DNA of 64,000 bases from Caldalkalibacillus salinus. GTDB taxonomy: Bacteria; Bacillota; Bacilli; Caldalkalibacillales; JCM-10596. The stretch's first letter is position 1. Each line of letters opens with the position of its first letter. The translations under genes were made by a program, and so were the position numbers. The DNA lies in NCBI RefSeq assembly GCF_016745835.1, contig NZ_JAERVL010000001.1, positions 434,001 through 498,000 of the forward strand, written 5' to 3'. Of the stretch, positions 25,334-34,174 are shown in pieces. Under the pieces are notes generated by a model that was not told where the DNA came from, ran no database searches, and was given only the letters and a program-made list of their open reading frames with translations.

Positions 25334-26266
25334 ATGGAATTTAAACCAGTGATAGGAATAGATATTGGAGGTACAGCCATCAAAGGCGCTGTCGTTGATC
25401 CGACCGGTGTCATAATGGATCAAGTTGAGAGGCAACAAAACGCGCTTGTACAGGGGAAAGACGGCATCTTACATACACTCGGAGAAGTGGTTGACCAGCT
25501 AATACATACCACGCCACAGTGCGCAGGCATTGGCGTCGGTACAGCGGGAAGAGTGGATATTCGTACAGGACGCATCGTGTATAGTACAGATAATCTCCCC
25601 GACTGGCAAGGAACAGCATTAAAAGCTTGGATTGAAGAACGTTATCAACGCCCTGCCGTTATCGATAATGACGCTAACGCAGCACTGATCGGAGAACACT
25701 GGTTAGGGGGACATCCACCTGTTCATTCTGTGACTATGCTCACACTAGGAACGGGTGTCGGTGGGGCTAATTTAGTGCATGGTGAGTTGTATCGCGGTAA
25801 GCATTGCCAAGGGGGCGAATGGGGGCATGTCGTTTTAGTGCCTGGCGGTATACCATGTAACTGTGGCTTAAACGGTTGTATCGAACAATACTTATCTGGA
25901 ACAGCCCTTGTCCGAGCAGCTAATGTGGCACATAATAACATCATTTTTAAGTATGAGCACGGTCGACAGGTGTTTCAGGCGTATAAGAATGGCGATACAC
26001 ATGCTCGGCGTGTGGTCCATGATTATTTATACTACCTATCCCTCGTCATTCACAACCTATCCGTTTCGTTAGACCCTGAGCTTATCATCATTGGTGGCGG
26101 GGTCATTCATTCGAAGCAAATGTGGTGGCACTCTCTCAATCAACAGTTAGAAGATATGTCAGTGACGACTCAGGTCGTACCGGCGAAGCTAGGCAATCAA
26201 GCAGGCATGATGGGTGCAGCAAAATTAATGCTGAACCATTTGGATAAGGGAGGGAACCTCACGTGA
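25334..26266 (+). CDS. ROK-family sugar kinase (candidate N-acetylmannosamine kinase)
   Basis: 310 residues from ATG 25334; an in-frame ATG at 25322 is also possible, and neither has a strong ribosome site. The phosphate-binding GIDIGGTAIKGAVVD opens the protein; TLGTGVGGANLVHGELYRG is the second ATP motif; the ROK zinc site is CNCGLNGCIEQ; EWGHVVL provides the substrate-binding Glu-His. Next to NanE, the natural reaction is phosphorylation of ManNAc (NanK), although glucokinase or GlcNAc kinase activity cannot be excluded. Its stop overlaps the GTG start of the first permease, so the two are translationally coupled. Confidence 0.9.
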   Translation: MEFKPVIGIDIGGTAIKGAVVDPTGVIMDQVERQQNALVQGKDGILHTLGEVVDQLIHTTPQCAGIGVGTAGRVDIRTGRIVYSTDNLPDWQGTALKAWIEERYQRPAVIDNDANAALIGEHWLGGHPPVHSVTMLTLGTGVGGANLVHGELYRGKHCQGGEWGHVVLVPGGIPCNCGLNGCIEQYLSGTALVRAANVAHNNIIFKYEHGRQVFQAYKNGDTHARRVVHDYLYYLSLVIHNLSVSLDPELIIIGGGVIHSKQMWWHSLNQQLEDMSVTTQVVPAKLGNQAGMMGAAKLMLNHLDKGGNLT

Positions 26267-27138
26267 AACGCAATCCGCTTACACCTTATTTGTTCTTGGT
26301 ACCGGGGTGTATGATCTTAGGCGCATTTATTTTTTACCCCATGTTACAGGCTATTTGGCTCAGTTTCACTGATTACAACATGGTGACCGAAGAGCAATTC
26401 GTTGGACTCGAGAATTATGGGACATTATTTCAAGATGATTTGTTTTGGAAGGTGCTTGTTCAGACCCTCATTTATCTTGTTGGTGTTGTGCCTGCACTCG
26501 TGATTCTGCCTATCTTTTTGGCCATTCTCGTCAACCAGAAATTAAAAGGGATCGGTTTCTTCCGCTCCGTATTTTACATCCCTGTTGTCACCTCATGGGT
26601 TGTGGCCGGTATAGCGTGGGAATGGGTGTATGCCAATAATGGGATACTCAATTACCTATTAGACATCTTCGGTATCATTAATGCACCCATACACTGGTTA
26701 ACCTCTACCAACACAGCACTTTTCGCTGTTATGGCTGTCACAGTTTGGAAGGGACTCGGGTATTACATGGTTATATACTTAGCAGGGCTACAGTCCATTC
26801 CTTCGGAGCTTTATGAGGCTGCCGATATAGATGGTGCTAATCTGTGGCAAAAAATTTCGAAAGTGACGATCCCTTTACTCATGCCTTCAATTATGATTGT
26901 TAGCGTCATGTCATCAATAGCAGCGATGAAGGTGTTTGAAGAAATATACATTATGACGGGCGGCGGACCGTTAAATAGCTCCAAGACGTTAGTCCTTTAT
27001 ATTTACGAGGAAGCGTTCCAAAAGCTTAACATGGGCTATGCCAGTGCTGCCGGTGTCGTACTGTTTATCATAACCCTGATATTTGCGGTCATTAACATCA
27101 GGATCATGGGCAAAAAAGAATCTTCCATCCAGGGGTGA
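26263..27138 (+). CDS. Sugar ABC transporter permease, MalF type
   Basis: Inner-membrane permease of 291 residues with six helices. The EAA loop that contacts the ATPase is EAADIDGANLWQKISKVTIP (about residues 186-205). N-terminal PYLFLVPGCMILGAFIFYP is typical of the family. It starts with GTG 26263, overlapping the kinase stop by four bases. It pairs with the next gene as a heterodimer. No ATPase gene is present in the locus, so a shared MsmX-like ATPase elsewhere must drive it. Confidence 0.94.
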   Translation: MKRNPLTPYLFLVPGCMILGAFIFYPMLQAIWLSFTDYNMVTEEQFVGLENYGTLFQDDLFWKVLVQTLIYLVGVVPALVILPIFLAILVNQKLKGIGFFRSVFYIPVVTSWVVAGIAWEWVYANNGILNYLLDIFGIINAPIHWLTSTNTALFAVMAVTVWKGLGYYMVIYLAGLQSIPSELYEAADIDGANLWQKISKVTIPLLMPSIMIVSVMSSIAAMKVFEEIYIMTGGGPLNSSKTLVLYIYEEAFQKLNMGYASAAGVVLFIITLIFAVINIRIMGKKESSIQG

Positions 27139-27144
27139 TCAGGT

Positions 27145-28035
27145 ATGGGTACACCTTCTTTAGAAACCAAACGTGTCACAAACGTGCCACAACAAACAAT
27201 GACACATAGAGTCAAAAAGTTAATAAAAACAGTGCTCAATTACATGCTGTTATTCATTGTGACTGTCATCATGGTTGGCCCTTTTCTATGGCTACTTTCA
27301 ACAGCACTGAAATCCGGGCATGAAAACATTTTTCAATATCCGCCTTCGTTTATACCTGAAAGTCCAACACTGGCTAACTTCCCAGCCGCACTAGAGGCGT
27401 TTCCGTTTTGGAAATACTTATTCAATAGTATTGTAGTGGCCGTATTTACCGTGGGATTGAACTTACTTTTTTGTTCACTCGCGGCGTATCCTTTAGCCCG
27501 AATGTCCTTTAGAGGGAAGAATCTGATTTTCTTGCTCATATTGAGTACGATGATGATTCCGTTTCAGTTGTTGATGATTCCGATCTATATCTTTGCCTTA
27601 GATCTTGGGTTAAAGAACACGTATGCCGGTCTCATTCTCCCTCATGCGACGACAGCTTTTGGGATTTTCTTGATGCGGCAAGCGTTTATCACGCTACCGT
27701 ATGAGTTAGATGAGTCAGCTAGAATGGATGGCGCTAGTAGCTTTCAGATTTGGTGGCGTATCCTTATGCCACTGGTGAAGCCATCCCTTGTGACACTAGC
27801 CATCTTCACCTTCGTGATGTCATGGGGGGACTTTCTCTGGCCGTTAATTATTCTTGATGACTCGGATATGTATACACTTCCTCTGGGGCTGAATGCACTA
27901 ACCGGATTATTCTCTTCTAACTGGCGTCTGATTGCCGCAGGATCTGTGATCTCAATGATCCCGATTATCATCGTCTTTGCCATCCTTCAACGTTACTTTA
28001 TTGAAGGGGCAACCAAAGGAGCAGTCAAAGGCTAA
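27145..28035 (+). CDS. Sugar ABC transporter permease, MalG type
   Basis: Partner permease, 296 residues, six helices after a cytoplasmic N-terminal extension of about 30 residues rich in Thr/Lys/Gln. EAA loop: ELDESARMDGASSFQIWWRI (about residues 192-211). Start ATG 27145 lies six bases after the stop of the MalF-type gene. Followed by the DUF4127 gene after 56 bases. Confidence 0.94.
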   Translation: MGTPSLETKRVTNVPQQTMTHRVKKLIKTVLNYMLLFIVTVIMVGPFLWLLSTALKSGHENIFQYPPSFIPESPTLANFPAALEAFPFWKYLFNSIVVAVFTVGLNLLFCSLAAYPLARMSFRGKNLIFLLILSTMMIPFQLLMIPIYIFALDLGLKNTYAGLILPHATTAFGIFLMRQAFITLPYELDESARMDGASSFQIWWRILMPLVKPSLVTLAIFTFVMSWGDFLWPLIILDDSDMYTLPLGLNALTGLFSSNWRLIAAGSVISMIPIIIVFAILQRYFIEGATKGAVKG

Positions 28036-28091
28036 ACCCTGATCGTAAGCGGCCCGTAACAAGCTAATACTAATTATGAAAGTGTGATCAT

Positions 28092-29849
28092 ATGACTCGT
28101 TTTATTGCCTACATCCCTGTAGATGGCCGTCCCGTCACGAGAGATTTACCGCAACAATTAGCCTTCATCGGTGGATGGGAGGTCTGTGTGCCTAAGAGAG
28201 AGGACCTCGGCTTTCTGAAAAAACCCGGTGACGTGAATGACCTACAGTTATGGTTGAAACATAAGGCTCCCGACGTCGAAGGGTTCGTATTATCTATTGA
28301 TATGTTGGGGTATGGCGGTTTAGTGCCATCTAGGGTCACAACTGAAGATACGGATGTCATCCACTCTAGACTTGCCATATTGAGAGAATTGAAGCGTCAA
28401 TACCCAACCAAACCCATCATGGCGTTTAGTTCAACAATGCGTATTTCCAATTCCAACGTCAATGAAGAGGAAAAAACATATTGGGCGCAATATGGACCAG
28501 ACATTTGGGCTTACTCGTATCATTCTCATCGTTATGAGAAAACACAGGATGAACAGTCATTGACGATCGTTGAAGAATTATCACGTCGCATCCCAAATGA
28601 GATTTTAGAGGATTATAAACGGACACGCGAACGGCATTTTGCTATCAATCTTACTTTATTGGATCTGGTTGAAGAAGGCGTCATCGATCATCTTGTATAT
28701 CCTCAGGACGATACGGCCGAATTCGGGTGGAATATCCGTGAACAGGAGCGCTTAGCAGACAGAGTAAACCAACGTAAGCTCTTTAACCAAGTGCAAATCT
28801 ATCCGGGGGCGGACGAGGTCGGGAGTGTACTGGTGGCCCGTATTTTATATGAGCGAGAAGGGGTGGACAAGCCTACTTATTCTCCGTTTTACAGTGGTGA
28901 AAAGGGAGCCCTTTCAACGGCCATGTATGAGGATCGGCCCATTGAGACGTCGGTGAAGGGGCAAATAGCGGCATTCGGTAGTCACACTGTGGACCCTAGC
29001 ACTGCGGATATCCTGTTAGCGGTCAACGTACCGGGGAAAAAACAAGGAGATTTGGCACTGCAGTTACACCTAACGGACGTGGATACGAACGAACGTCACA
29101 TTGGAGAATGGCTCAGCCGTATACGATACTATTTATCACGCGGCCGTCGAGTCGCATTAGCAGACCTTGCTTACGCTAACGGGGCCGATCCGGTGCTCAT
29201 GCCAAGGGTGTTAGCAGATTCTGTTTTCCACCGTCTAGAAGCCTTTGCCGCTTGGAATACAGCCGGTAATACTTTAGGAACAGTGGTTGCCATGAGTGCG
29301 ATGAACGTCCTACGGCAGATGAAATCACAACAACAAAGCTTGTTAGAATCGCATAGGATGTCAGAGTACCAAGGCGTGTCTCAGCAACAAGGTGTGTCAG
29401 AATCACAAAGGATGTTAGAGCAACAGGAGAGACCAGAACAGCAAGAGACGACAGGACGGAAAGAGATGCAGGAGCGCCAAACGATGTCGGACGGGAACAT
29501 ACACGTTGGGACGTTAGAAGAGTATCAACGGAGACACCGTCAACAGTTGCTCTTACGATTATTGGACGATTATTTATATCAGTCTGTCGTTCGCCAAGTG
29601 GTGAGGGAAACGATAGACGAAACTACTATAGATAAAGCGCAACTGAGAGACCATGTGAGTCAAACATTTATAGTCCATTTTGACCAACTCAAACAACAAG
29701 AGGGGGTCAAGCAACTGTTAAGCTCAGATGAAGTTAAGGGTTTGAAAATACATTTACCTTGGCAGCGCACGTTTGAAATAGGATTACAATTCCACTTATC
29801 ACATACAACGACAACGACACTTAAAGGAGGTGATTCACCAGGGAAGTAA
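28092..29849 (+). CDS. DUF4127 family protein with a Gln/Glu-rich insertion
   Basis: 585 residues. The family core is clear: FIAYIPVDGRPVTRDLPQQ at the start, SIDMLGYGGLVPSR, FSSTMRISNSNVNEEEKTYW, LVYPQDDTAEFGWNIREQ, PGADEVGSVLVAR, and ADLAYANGADPVLMP, a set of conserved Asp, His and Asn suggesting an enzyme. The function is not established. Residues about 410-475 are a low-complexity Gln/Glu/Ser/Met insertion (repeated SQQQGVSESQRMLEQQE-like words) that lengthens the protein above the usual 500 or so. It has no signal peptide, so it acts in the cytoplasm on the imported compound, presumably. An unusually strong Shine-Dalgarno (AAAGGAGGTGAT) lies near its 3' end. Confidence 0.88.
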   Translation: MTRFIAYIPVDGRPVTRDLPQQLAFIGGWEVCVPKREDLGFLKKPGDVNDLQLWLKHKAPDVEGFVLSIDMLGYGGLVPSRVTTEDTDVIHSRLAILRELKRQYPTKPIMAFSSTMRISNSNVNEEEKTYWAQYGPDIWAYSYHSHRYEKTQDEQSLTIVEELSRRIPNEILEDYKRTRERHFAINLTLLDLVEEGVIDHLVYPQDDTAEFGWNIREQERLADRVNQRKLFNQVQIYPGADEVGSVLVARILYEREGVDKPTYSPFYSGEKGALSTAMYEDRPIETSVKGQIAAFGSHTVDPSTADILLAVNVPGKKQGDLALQLHLTDVDTNERHIGEWLSRIRYYLSRGRRVALADLAYANGADPVLMPRVLADSVFHRLEAFAAWNTAGNTLGTVVAMSAMNVLRQMKSQQQSLLESHRMSEYQGVSQQQGVSESQRMLEQQERPEQQETTGRKEMQERQTMSDGNIHVGTLEEYQRRHRQQLLLRLLDDYLYQSVVRQVVRETIDETTIDKAQLRDHVSQTFIVHFDQLKQQEGVKQLLSSDEVKGLKIHLPWQRTFEIGLQFHLSHTTTTTLKGGDSPGK

Positions 29850-29861
29850 GACAGGATAACC

Positions 29862-29897
29862 ATGCAGTTGCACAAGAGGGTATGGTCTAAAAAATAG
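29862..29897 (+). other. Eleven-codon frame between DUF4127 and the glycosidase gene
   Basis: ATG 29862 opens MQLHKRVWSKK and stops at TAG 29895-29897, with ACAGGAT upstream. It lies after a near-perfect anti-16S complement at 29824-29835 in the end of the DUF4127 gene. Probably chance, or a coupling/leader peptide. Confidence 0.2.
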
Positions 29898-29913
29898 TGG
29901 GAGGGTATGTCGA

Positions 29914-31584
29914 ATGAAAAGAACAGTCGCCGTATTATTGTCTATTGTATTATTGCTAGGCCTTGTGGTACCTGTTACAGCAAAAGGTGGAAACGACCAA
30001 TCTAGGAAGCAAGTGCTTCAGAACCTCGTGGAGGAAGAGGATAAAAAAGCGCGTATCTTATGGTATGACTTGTCAGCCAATATCCCGAACCTTAACACGC
30101 CTGAGAAGGTTAAGGATATCGTGACCAAAACAAAGAATGCCAACTTTGATACGATTATTCTAGATGTTAAAAACTATACAGGATTTGTAGGCTATAACAG
30201 TGATATCGCCCCACACATTCATACATCAACGATACCGGGGTACAATGAGTTTCCTGAAGGTTACGACTTATTAGAAGAAGTGATTGAGGAAGCGCATAGT
30301 CAAGGATTAAAAGTCCACGCCAATGTCAACGTATTTTCAGAAGGGAATAATATATACGCTGATGGACCTGCTTTTAACAATCCAGAATGGCAAACGGTAC
30401 TGTATCAAGCGTATCGACTTGCTCAAGCAGAGAATGGCAGTACCTTTAAAATCACGGGTGTCAATGCTAGCCGCCAAGATAACACACTCGTCATGTATAC
30501 CCCAAGTGAATACAGTGAATCTCCTGCAAATCATTGGGGAGCCGAAGTCCAAGTTGTGGATGGTGAAGTGACACAAGTCGTCGACCGTGTGGGCGGCGCA
30601 CCTGCACTCGAAGTGCCTGAAAACGGTTACGTTCTATCAGGACACGGAGAAGCAAGAGCATGGATTTTAGAAAACCTAGAAGAAGGTGCTCGAGTTGGGG
30701 TTTCAGAAAGTGATTATGACCTCATTCCAGCGTCTGAATATCCTTCTTACTCAACCTTTGTGAATCCCATCCGTGAGGACGTTCAAGCATATGAACTAAG
30801 TATTATGGAAGAAATCCTTACGAACTACGATGTTGACGGTCTTGTATTGGACCGTGCACGATACTCTAATGAGTACGCGGACTTCAGCGACTTAAGTCGC
30901 CAGCAATTCGAAGCTTATATTGGACAAGAAGTAGAGAATTGGCCAGAGGATATTTATACGGTCGATTTTTCTGATGAGGCCCAGGAAGTGGTACCAGGCC
31001 CTCATTATAAAAAATGGATAGAGTGGCGTGCGGGTAACATTCAACAATTTTTCCAAAGAGCTGAACAGCTTGTACATGGGGTAGATGAATCTCTATTCTT
31101 CAGCACTTATGTTGGCTCTTGGTATCCCCTTTACTATAGTGAGGGAGTGAATTGGGCTAGCCGAACGTACAAACCGGAGTATGACTGGGCAAGCGCAGAT
31201 TATCATAAAACCGGATATGCAGAAACACTAGACTTTCTGATGACCGGAAACTACTTTGCTGAAGTGACCAGAGAAGAAGCAGTGGAAGCAGGTAATCCAG
31301 ACTGGTATAGTGTAGAAGGTTCTGCTGATATTGCCATGGATGTAGTCAATGAGGCGACATTCGTCTACGGAAGCTTGTACCTCGCACAGTACGAAGGTGA
31401 TCCAGAACAATTCAGAAGAGGATTACGTTCTGTATTAGACAAGACACATGGGATTATGCTTTTTGACCTCGTGTATCTGGAAATGTACGAGTGGTGGCAT
31501 ATTGTAGAAGAAGAATTTGCAGAAGATTCCGAGGCACCGCATGAGATTCCAGGGCTTCTTAATATGGTGCGAGAAAATAGATAA
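29914..31584 (+). CDS. Secreted GHL10/DUF4015-type glycoside hydrolase-like protein (YngK relative)
   Basis: 556 residues with a cleavable signal peptide (about 1-23, ending VTA-KGG). The catalytic-like TIM barrel shows ARILWYDLSANIPNLN, NFDTIILDVKNYTGF, LLEEVIEEAHSQGLKVHANV, and VDGLVLDRARYSN, the blocks of the GHL10 group related to GH10/GH13 barrels. Acidic residues in LDVKNYTG and LDRARYS are candidate catalytic positions. B. subtilis YngK is the comparison I have in mind. Extracellular, it could release the sugar imported by the adjacent ABC system. Start ATG 29914 follows GGGAGGG. A terminator lies downstream before the FAD enzyme gene. Confidence 0.85.
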   Translation: MKRTVAVLLSIVLLLGLVVPVTAKGGNDQSRKQVLQNLVEEEDKKARILWYDLSANIPNLNTPEKVKDIVTKTKNANFDTIILDVKNYTGFVGYNSDIAPHIHTSTIPGYNEFPEGYDLLEEVIEEAHSQGLKVHANVNVFSEGNNIYADGPAFNNPEWQTVLYQAYRLAQAENGSTFKITGVNASRQDNTLVMYTPSEYSESPANHWGAEVQVVDGEVTQVVDRVGGAPALEVPENGYVLSGHGEARAWILENLEEGARVGVSESDYDLIPASEYPSYSTFVNPIREDVQAYELSIMEEILTNYDVDGLVLDRARYSNEYADFSDLSRQQFEAYIGQEVENWPEDIYTVDFSDEAQEVVPGPHYKKWIEWRAGNIQQFFQRAEQLVHGVDESLFFSTYVGSWYPLYYSEGVNWASRTYKPEYDWASADYHKTGYAETLDFLMTGNYFAEVTREEAVEAGNPDWYSVEGSADIAMDVVNEATFVYGSLYLAQYEGDPEQFRRGLRSVLDKTHGIMLFDLVYLEMYEWWHIVEEEFAEDSEAPHEIPGLLNMVRENR

Positions 31585-31726
31585 TAGAAGCATCTAGATA
31601 ACGTGAGCCACATAAAGCCTGTGAGGCTACAACGATTTAAATATTGCCTAGGATCTCAACCTATCCATTTGGGTTTATTTCAAAAACGTGATGGGTAGAA
31701 GGATAGTGTTGGTGATGAGGGAGTTG

Positions 31727-31762
31727 AAAAGCCGGGTCTAATTGCTCGGCTTTTCCTTTTTA
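31727..31762 (+). terminator. Terminator between the glycosidase and FAD oxidoreductase genes
   Basis: AAAAGCCG / CGGCTTTT with a 12-base loop and a T-rich end. It ends 28 bases before the next start codon, so it may also act as an attenuator. Confidence 0.75.
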
Positions 31763-31790
31763 CAAAATGGATAAAAAGGGGAATGCACAC

Positions 31791-33371
31791 ATGGCAAAGG
31801 TATTTGAAGCGGACATCATTATTATTGGTGGAGGTATCGGCGGCTGTTCTGCTGCTTTAGCCGCTGCTAAATCGGGAAAAAAAGTGATTGTTACGGAGGA
31901 AACCAAGTGGATAGGCGGTCAATTAACGAGTCAAGCGGTTCCACCTGATGAGCATCGTTGGATTGAACAGTTCGGTTGTACCCAAACATACCGCCAATTT
32001 AGAGATCGTGTGCGCGCTTATTACAAACGTGAATATCCTCTAACATCAGATGCCCGACGTGAGCAGCGTTTAAATCCAGGCAACGCATGGGTGAGTCGTA
32101 TAGCTCATGAGCCCAGAGTGGCACTCAACGTAATTGAAACAATGCTAGCCCCGTACATGAGCAATGGTACAATCACCATCCTCAAACAACATAAGATGAT
32201 TGACGCTGAGGTGGAGAAGGATCATATCCTTTCTGTCACGGTCAGAGATATGGTCCAAAAGCAAAGGAAAATACTCGTAGGAAGCTACTTCTTAGATGCG
32301 ACCGAGATCGGAGACGTTTTACCACACGCTGGGGTGGAATATGTGACCGGAGCTGAGTCTCAGGAACAAACGGGGGAGCCCAATGCGCATAGCGGTGAAG
32401 CGAAGCCCTTGGATATGCAATCTATTACACACTGCATGGCAGTAGACTATGTAGAGGGCGGAGATTTTACAATAGAAAAGCCTGAACAGTATGACTTCTG
32501 GAAGGATTATCAGGCGTCATTCCTAGATCATAAGCAGTTAAGCTGGTATGGTCCTGATGCATCGACGGGTGAATCGCGACCTTTCAGCATGTTTCCTGGG
32601 GACAGTTCGGCTCCTTCTTTGTGGGATTATCGACGTCTGATAGATCCTACTAATTTTGAGGCCGATTTCTTTGAAGGCGGGATATCGATTCTAAACTGGC
32701 CACAGAATGACTACTGGTTAGGCCCTGTTTATGAAGTGGACGAAGAAGAAAGAGAGCGCCATCTATATGGGGCAAAACAACTGACCTTGTCGTTATTGTA
32801 TTGGTTGCAAACCGAGGCACCAAGGGAAAAAGGAGGGTACGGATATCCCGGGCTACGTCCTAGAGGAGACATCGTGGGGACTGATGATGGATTGGCCCTT
32901 CACCCGTATATACGAGAATCGCGACGGATAAAGGCTGAACATACCGTCCTAGAACAGCACATTAATGCTGATGTACGTGGGGATAAAGGCATCAAGCATG
33001 TACCTGATTCTGTTGGTGTCGGAAGCTATTGGATCGACCTTCATCCAACTGTAGAAACCAACCGACTTTTCTTTGCCCCAAGTTATCCCTTCGAAATTCC
33101 GTTGGGCAGTATGATTCCTATCAGAGTAGAGAATCTTATTCCTGCAGCTAAGAATATTGGGGTCACTCACCTAACCAATGGTTGCTTTCGACTACACCCC
33201 GTGGAATGGAACATAGGAGAAGCGGCCGGTTATCTCGCAGCTTATGCATTAGAGCATGGACGGACACCGAGAGAAATCTACCACGATGAAGAGACACTCT
33301 CCACTTTCCAGTCTTTTATTGTCAGTGAAGGGATAGAAATCAAATGGCCTGAGATCGGCATATTAGAATAA
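31791..33371 (+). CDS. FAD-dependent oxidoreductase (FAD_oxidored family)
   Basis: 526 residues. The N-terminal Rossmann motif ADIIIIGGGIGGCSAALAA binds FAD, followed by VIVTEETKWIGGQLTSQAVP and the SYFLDATEIGDVLPHAGV block, and a C-terminal TNGCFRLHPVEWNIGEAAG, all typical of PF12831 proteins found in polysaccharide loci. No signal peptide, no haem motif. The substrate is unknown; oxidation of a sugar is possible. Start ATG 31791 follows AAAAGGGG at 10 bases; an earlier ATG at 31767 would place that site inside the gene. It follows the glycosidase gene across a terminator and could be a separate unit in the same pathway. Confidence 0.88.
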   Translation: MAKVFEADIIIIGGGIGGCSAALAAAKSGKKVIVTEETKWIGGQLTSQAVPPDEHRWIEQFGCTQTYRQFRDRVRAYYKREYPLTSDARREQRLNPGNAWVSRIAHEPRVALNVIETMLAPYMSNGTITILKQHKMIDAEVEKDHILSVTVRDMVQKQRKILVGSYFLDATEIGDVLPHAGVEYVTGAESQEQTGEPNAHSGEAKPLDMQSITHCMAVDYVEGGDFTIEKPEQYDFWKDYQASFLDHKQLSWYGPDASTGESRPFSMFPGDSSAPSLWDYRRLIDPTNFEADFFEGGISILNWPQNDYWLGPVYEVDEEERERHLYGAKQLTLSLLYWLQTEAPREKGGYGYPGLRPRGDIVGTDDGLALHPYIRESRRIKAEHTVLEQHINADVRGDKGIKHVPDSVGVGSYWIDLHPTVETNRLFFAPSYPFEIPLGSMIPIRVENLIPAAKNIGVTHLTNGCFRLHPVEWNIGEAAGYLAAYALEHGRTPREIYHDEETLSTFQSFIVSEGIEIKWPEIGILE

Positions 33372-33376
33372 CATAT

Positions 33377-33416
33377 AAAAAAAAGCAGTCCCGTTTTGGA
33401 ATAGGACTGCTTTTTT
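33377..33416. terminator. Bidirectional terminator between FAD oxidoreductase and coat protein genes
   Basis: AAAAAGCAGTCC / GGACTGCTTTTTT hairpin with A-run and T-run, between convergent genes. Confidence 0.9.
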
Positions 33417-33454
33417 GAGTGGGCTTATTTTAGAGTGTATACAGCCAGCCTGAT

Positions 33455-34054
33455 TTACATCAGTGGAGCGCTTGGTCCTTGTTGGTTTGCTGTTGGTGCC
33501 ATTCCGTAAGAATGCAGGTACGTTTGCTGCGTGGTATCCTTTAAAGTAGGAATTTGATAATATCCTTTTTGGTTAGCGTATTGGAAAGCCTCATAAGCCA
33601 TATCAGCTGAAGCGTTAGCCCCTTGCTGCATCATTTGACGTAGCGCAGGGTTGGCCATTTCCAATGTGGCCTTCATTTTCATGGTGGCACTATTCTTGTG
33701 GCAACTAATAAGGCAAATGGTTGTATCCATGTCATCAATCGCGTCCGGAGATGGGGCAGGGTTTTGCATTTGAGGGTTGTTTAACCCGTACTGAGGCTGC
33801 ATATTCTGTTGCGTGTGGTTCGTCATCGTCTGAGGACGGTTTGGAACGGCTTGACCCATATCCTGTTGATTCGCCATCGATACGAGGTTGTTGTACTCCA
33901 TTGTACACGCGTTAGCATGTCTGTCTATCATGGATAGTAGTTGCTGATCCCTGACGTGTGGGCGATACAACTTTAATGTGTTTAATCCTTGAATGGCATC
34001 ATTTAGAACTTCATGAAGTTCCATCACTTCATGTGCACTGAAATTCATTGACAT
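33455..34054 (-). CDS. CotF-family spore coat protein
   Basis: 199 residues. N-terminal helical part (about 1-65, AHEVMELHEVLNDAIQGLN), a Gln/Asn/Pro/Met-rich middle (about 65-105), then the CotF ferritin-like region (about 110-180: DMDTTICLISCHKNSATMK and ANPALRQMMQQGANASADMAYEAF) and a Tyr/Gln-rich end. Coat proteins of this family are made in the mother cell during sporulation. AGGAGG precedes the ATG at 34054. It supports an endospore former. Confidence 0.87.
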   Translation of the reverse strand: MSMNFSAHEVMELHEVLNDAIQGLNTLKLYRPHVRDQQLLSMIDRHANACTMEYNNLVSMANQQDMGQAVPNRPQTMTNHTQQNMQPQYGLNNPQMQNPAPSPDAIDDMDTTICLISCHKNSATMKMKATLEMANPALRQMMQQGANASADMAYEAFQYANQKGYYQIPTLKDTTQQTYLHSYGMAPTANQQGPSAPLM

Positions 34055-34174
34055 AACGTTTTCCTCCTAGACGTTCTAGTTTTATTCTGACACAACAGGT
34101 ATTATTTGTAATGTATGAATGGTTATACATTTTTTTCTAGATAAATAAAAAACGTCGTCAACTCATTTCATATG

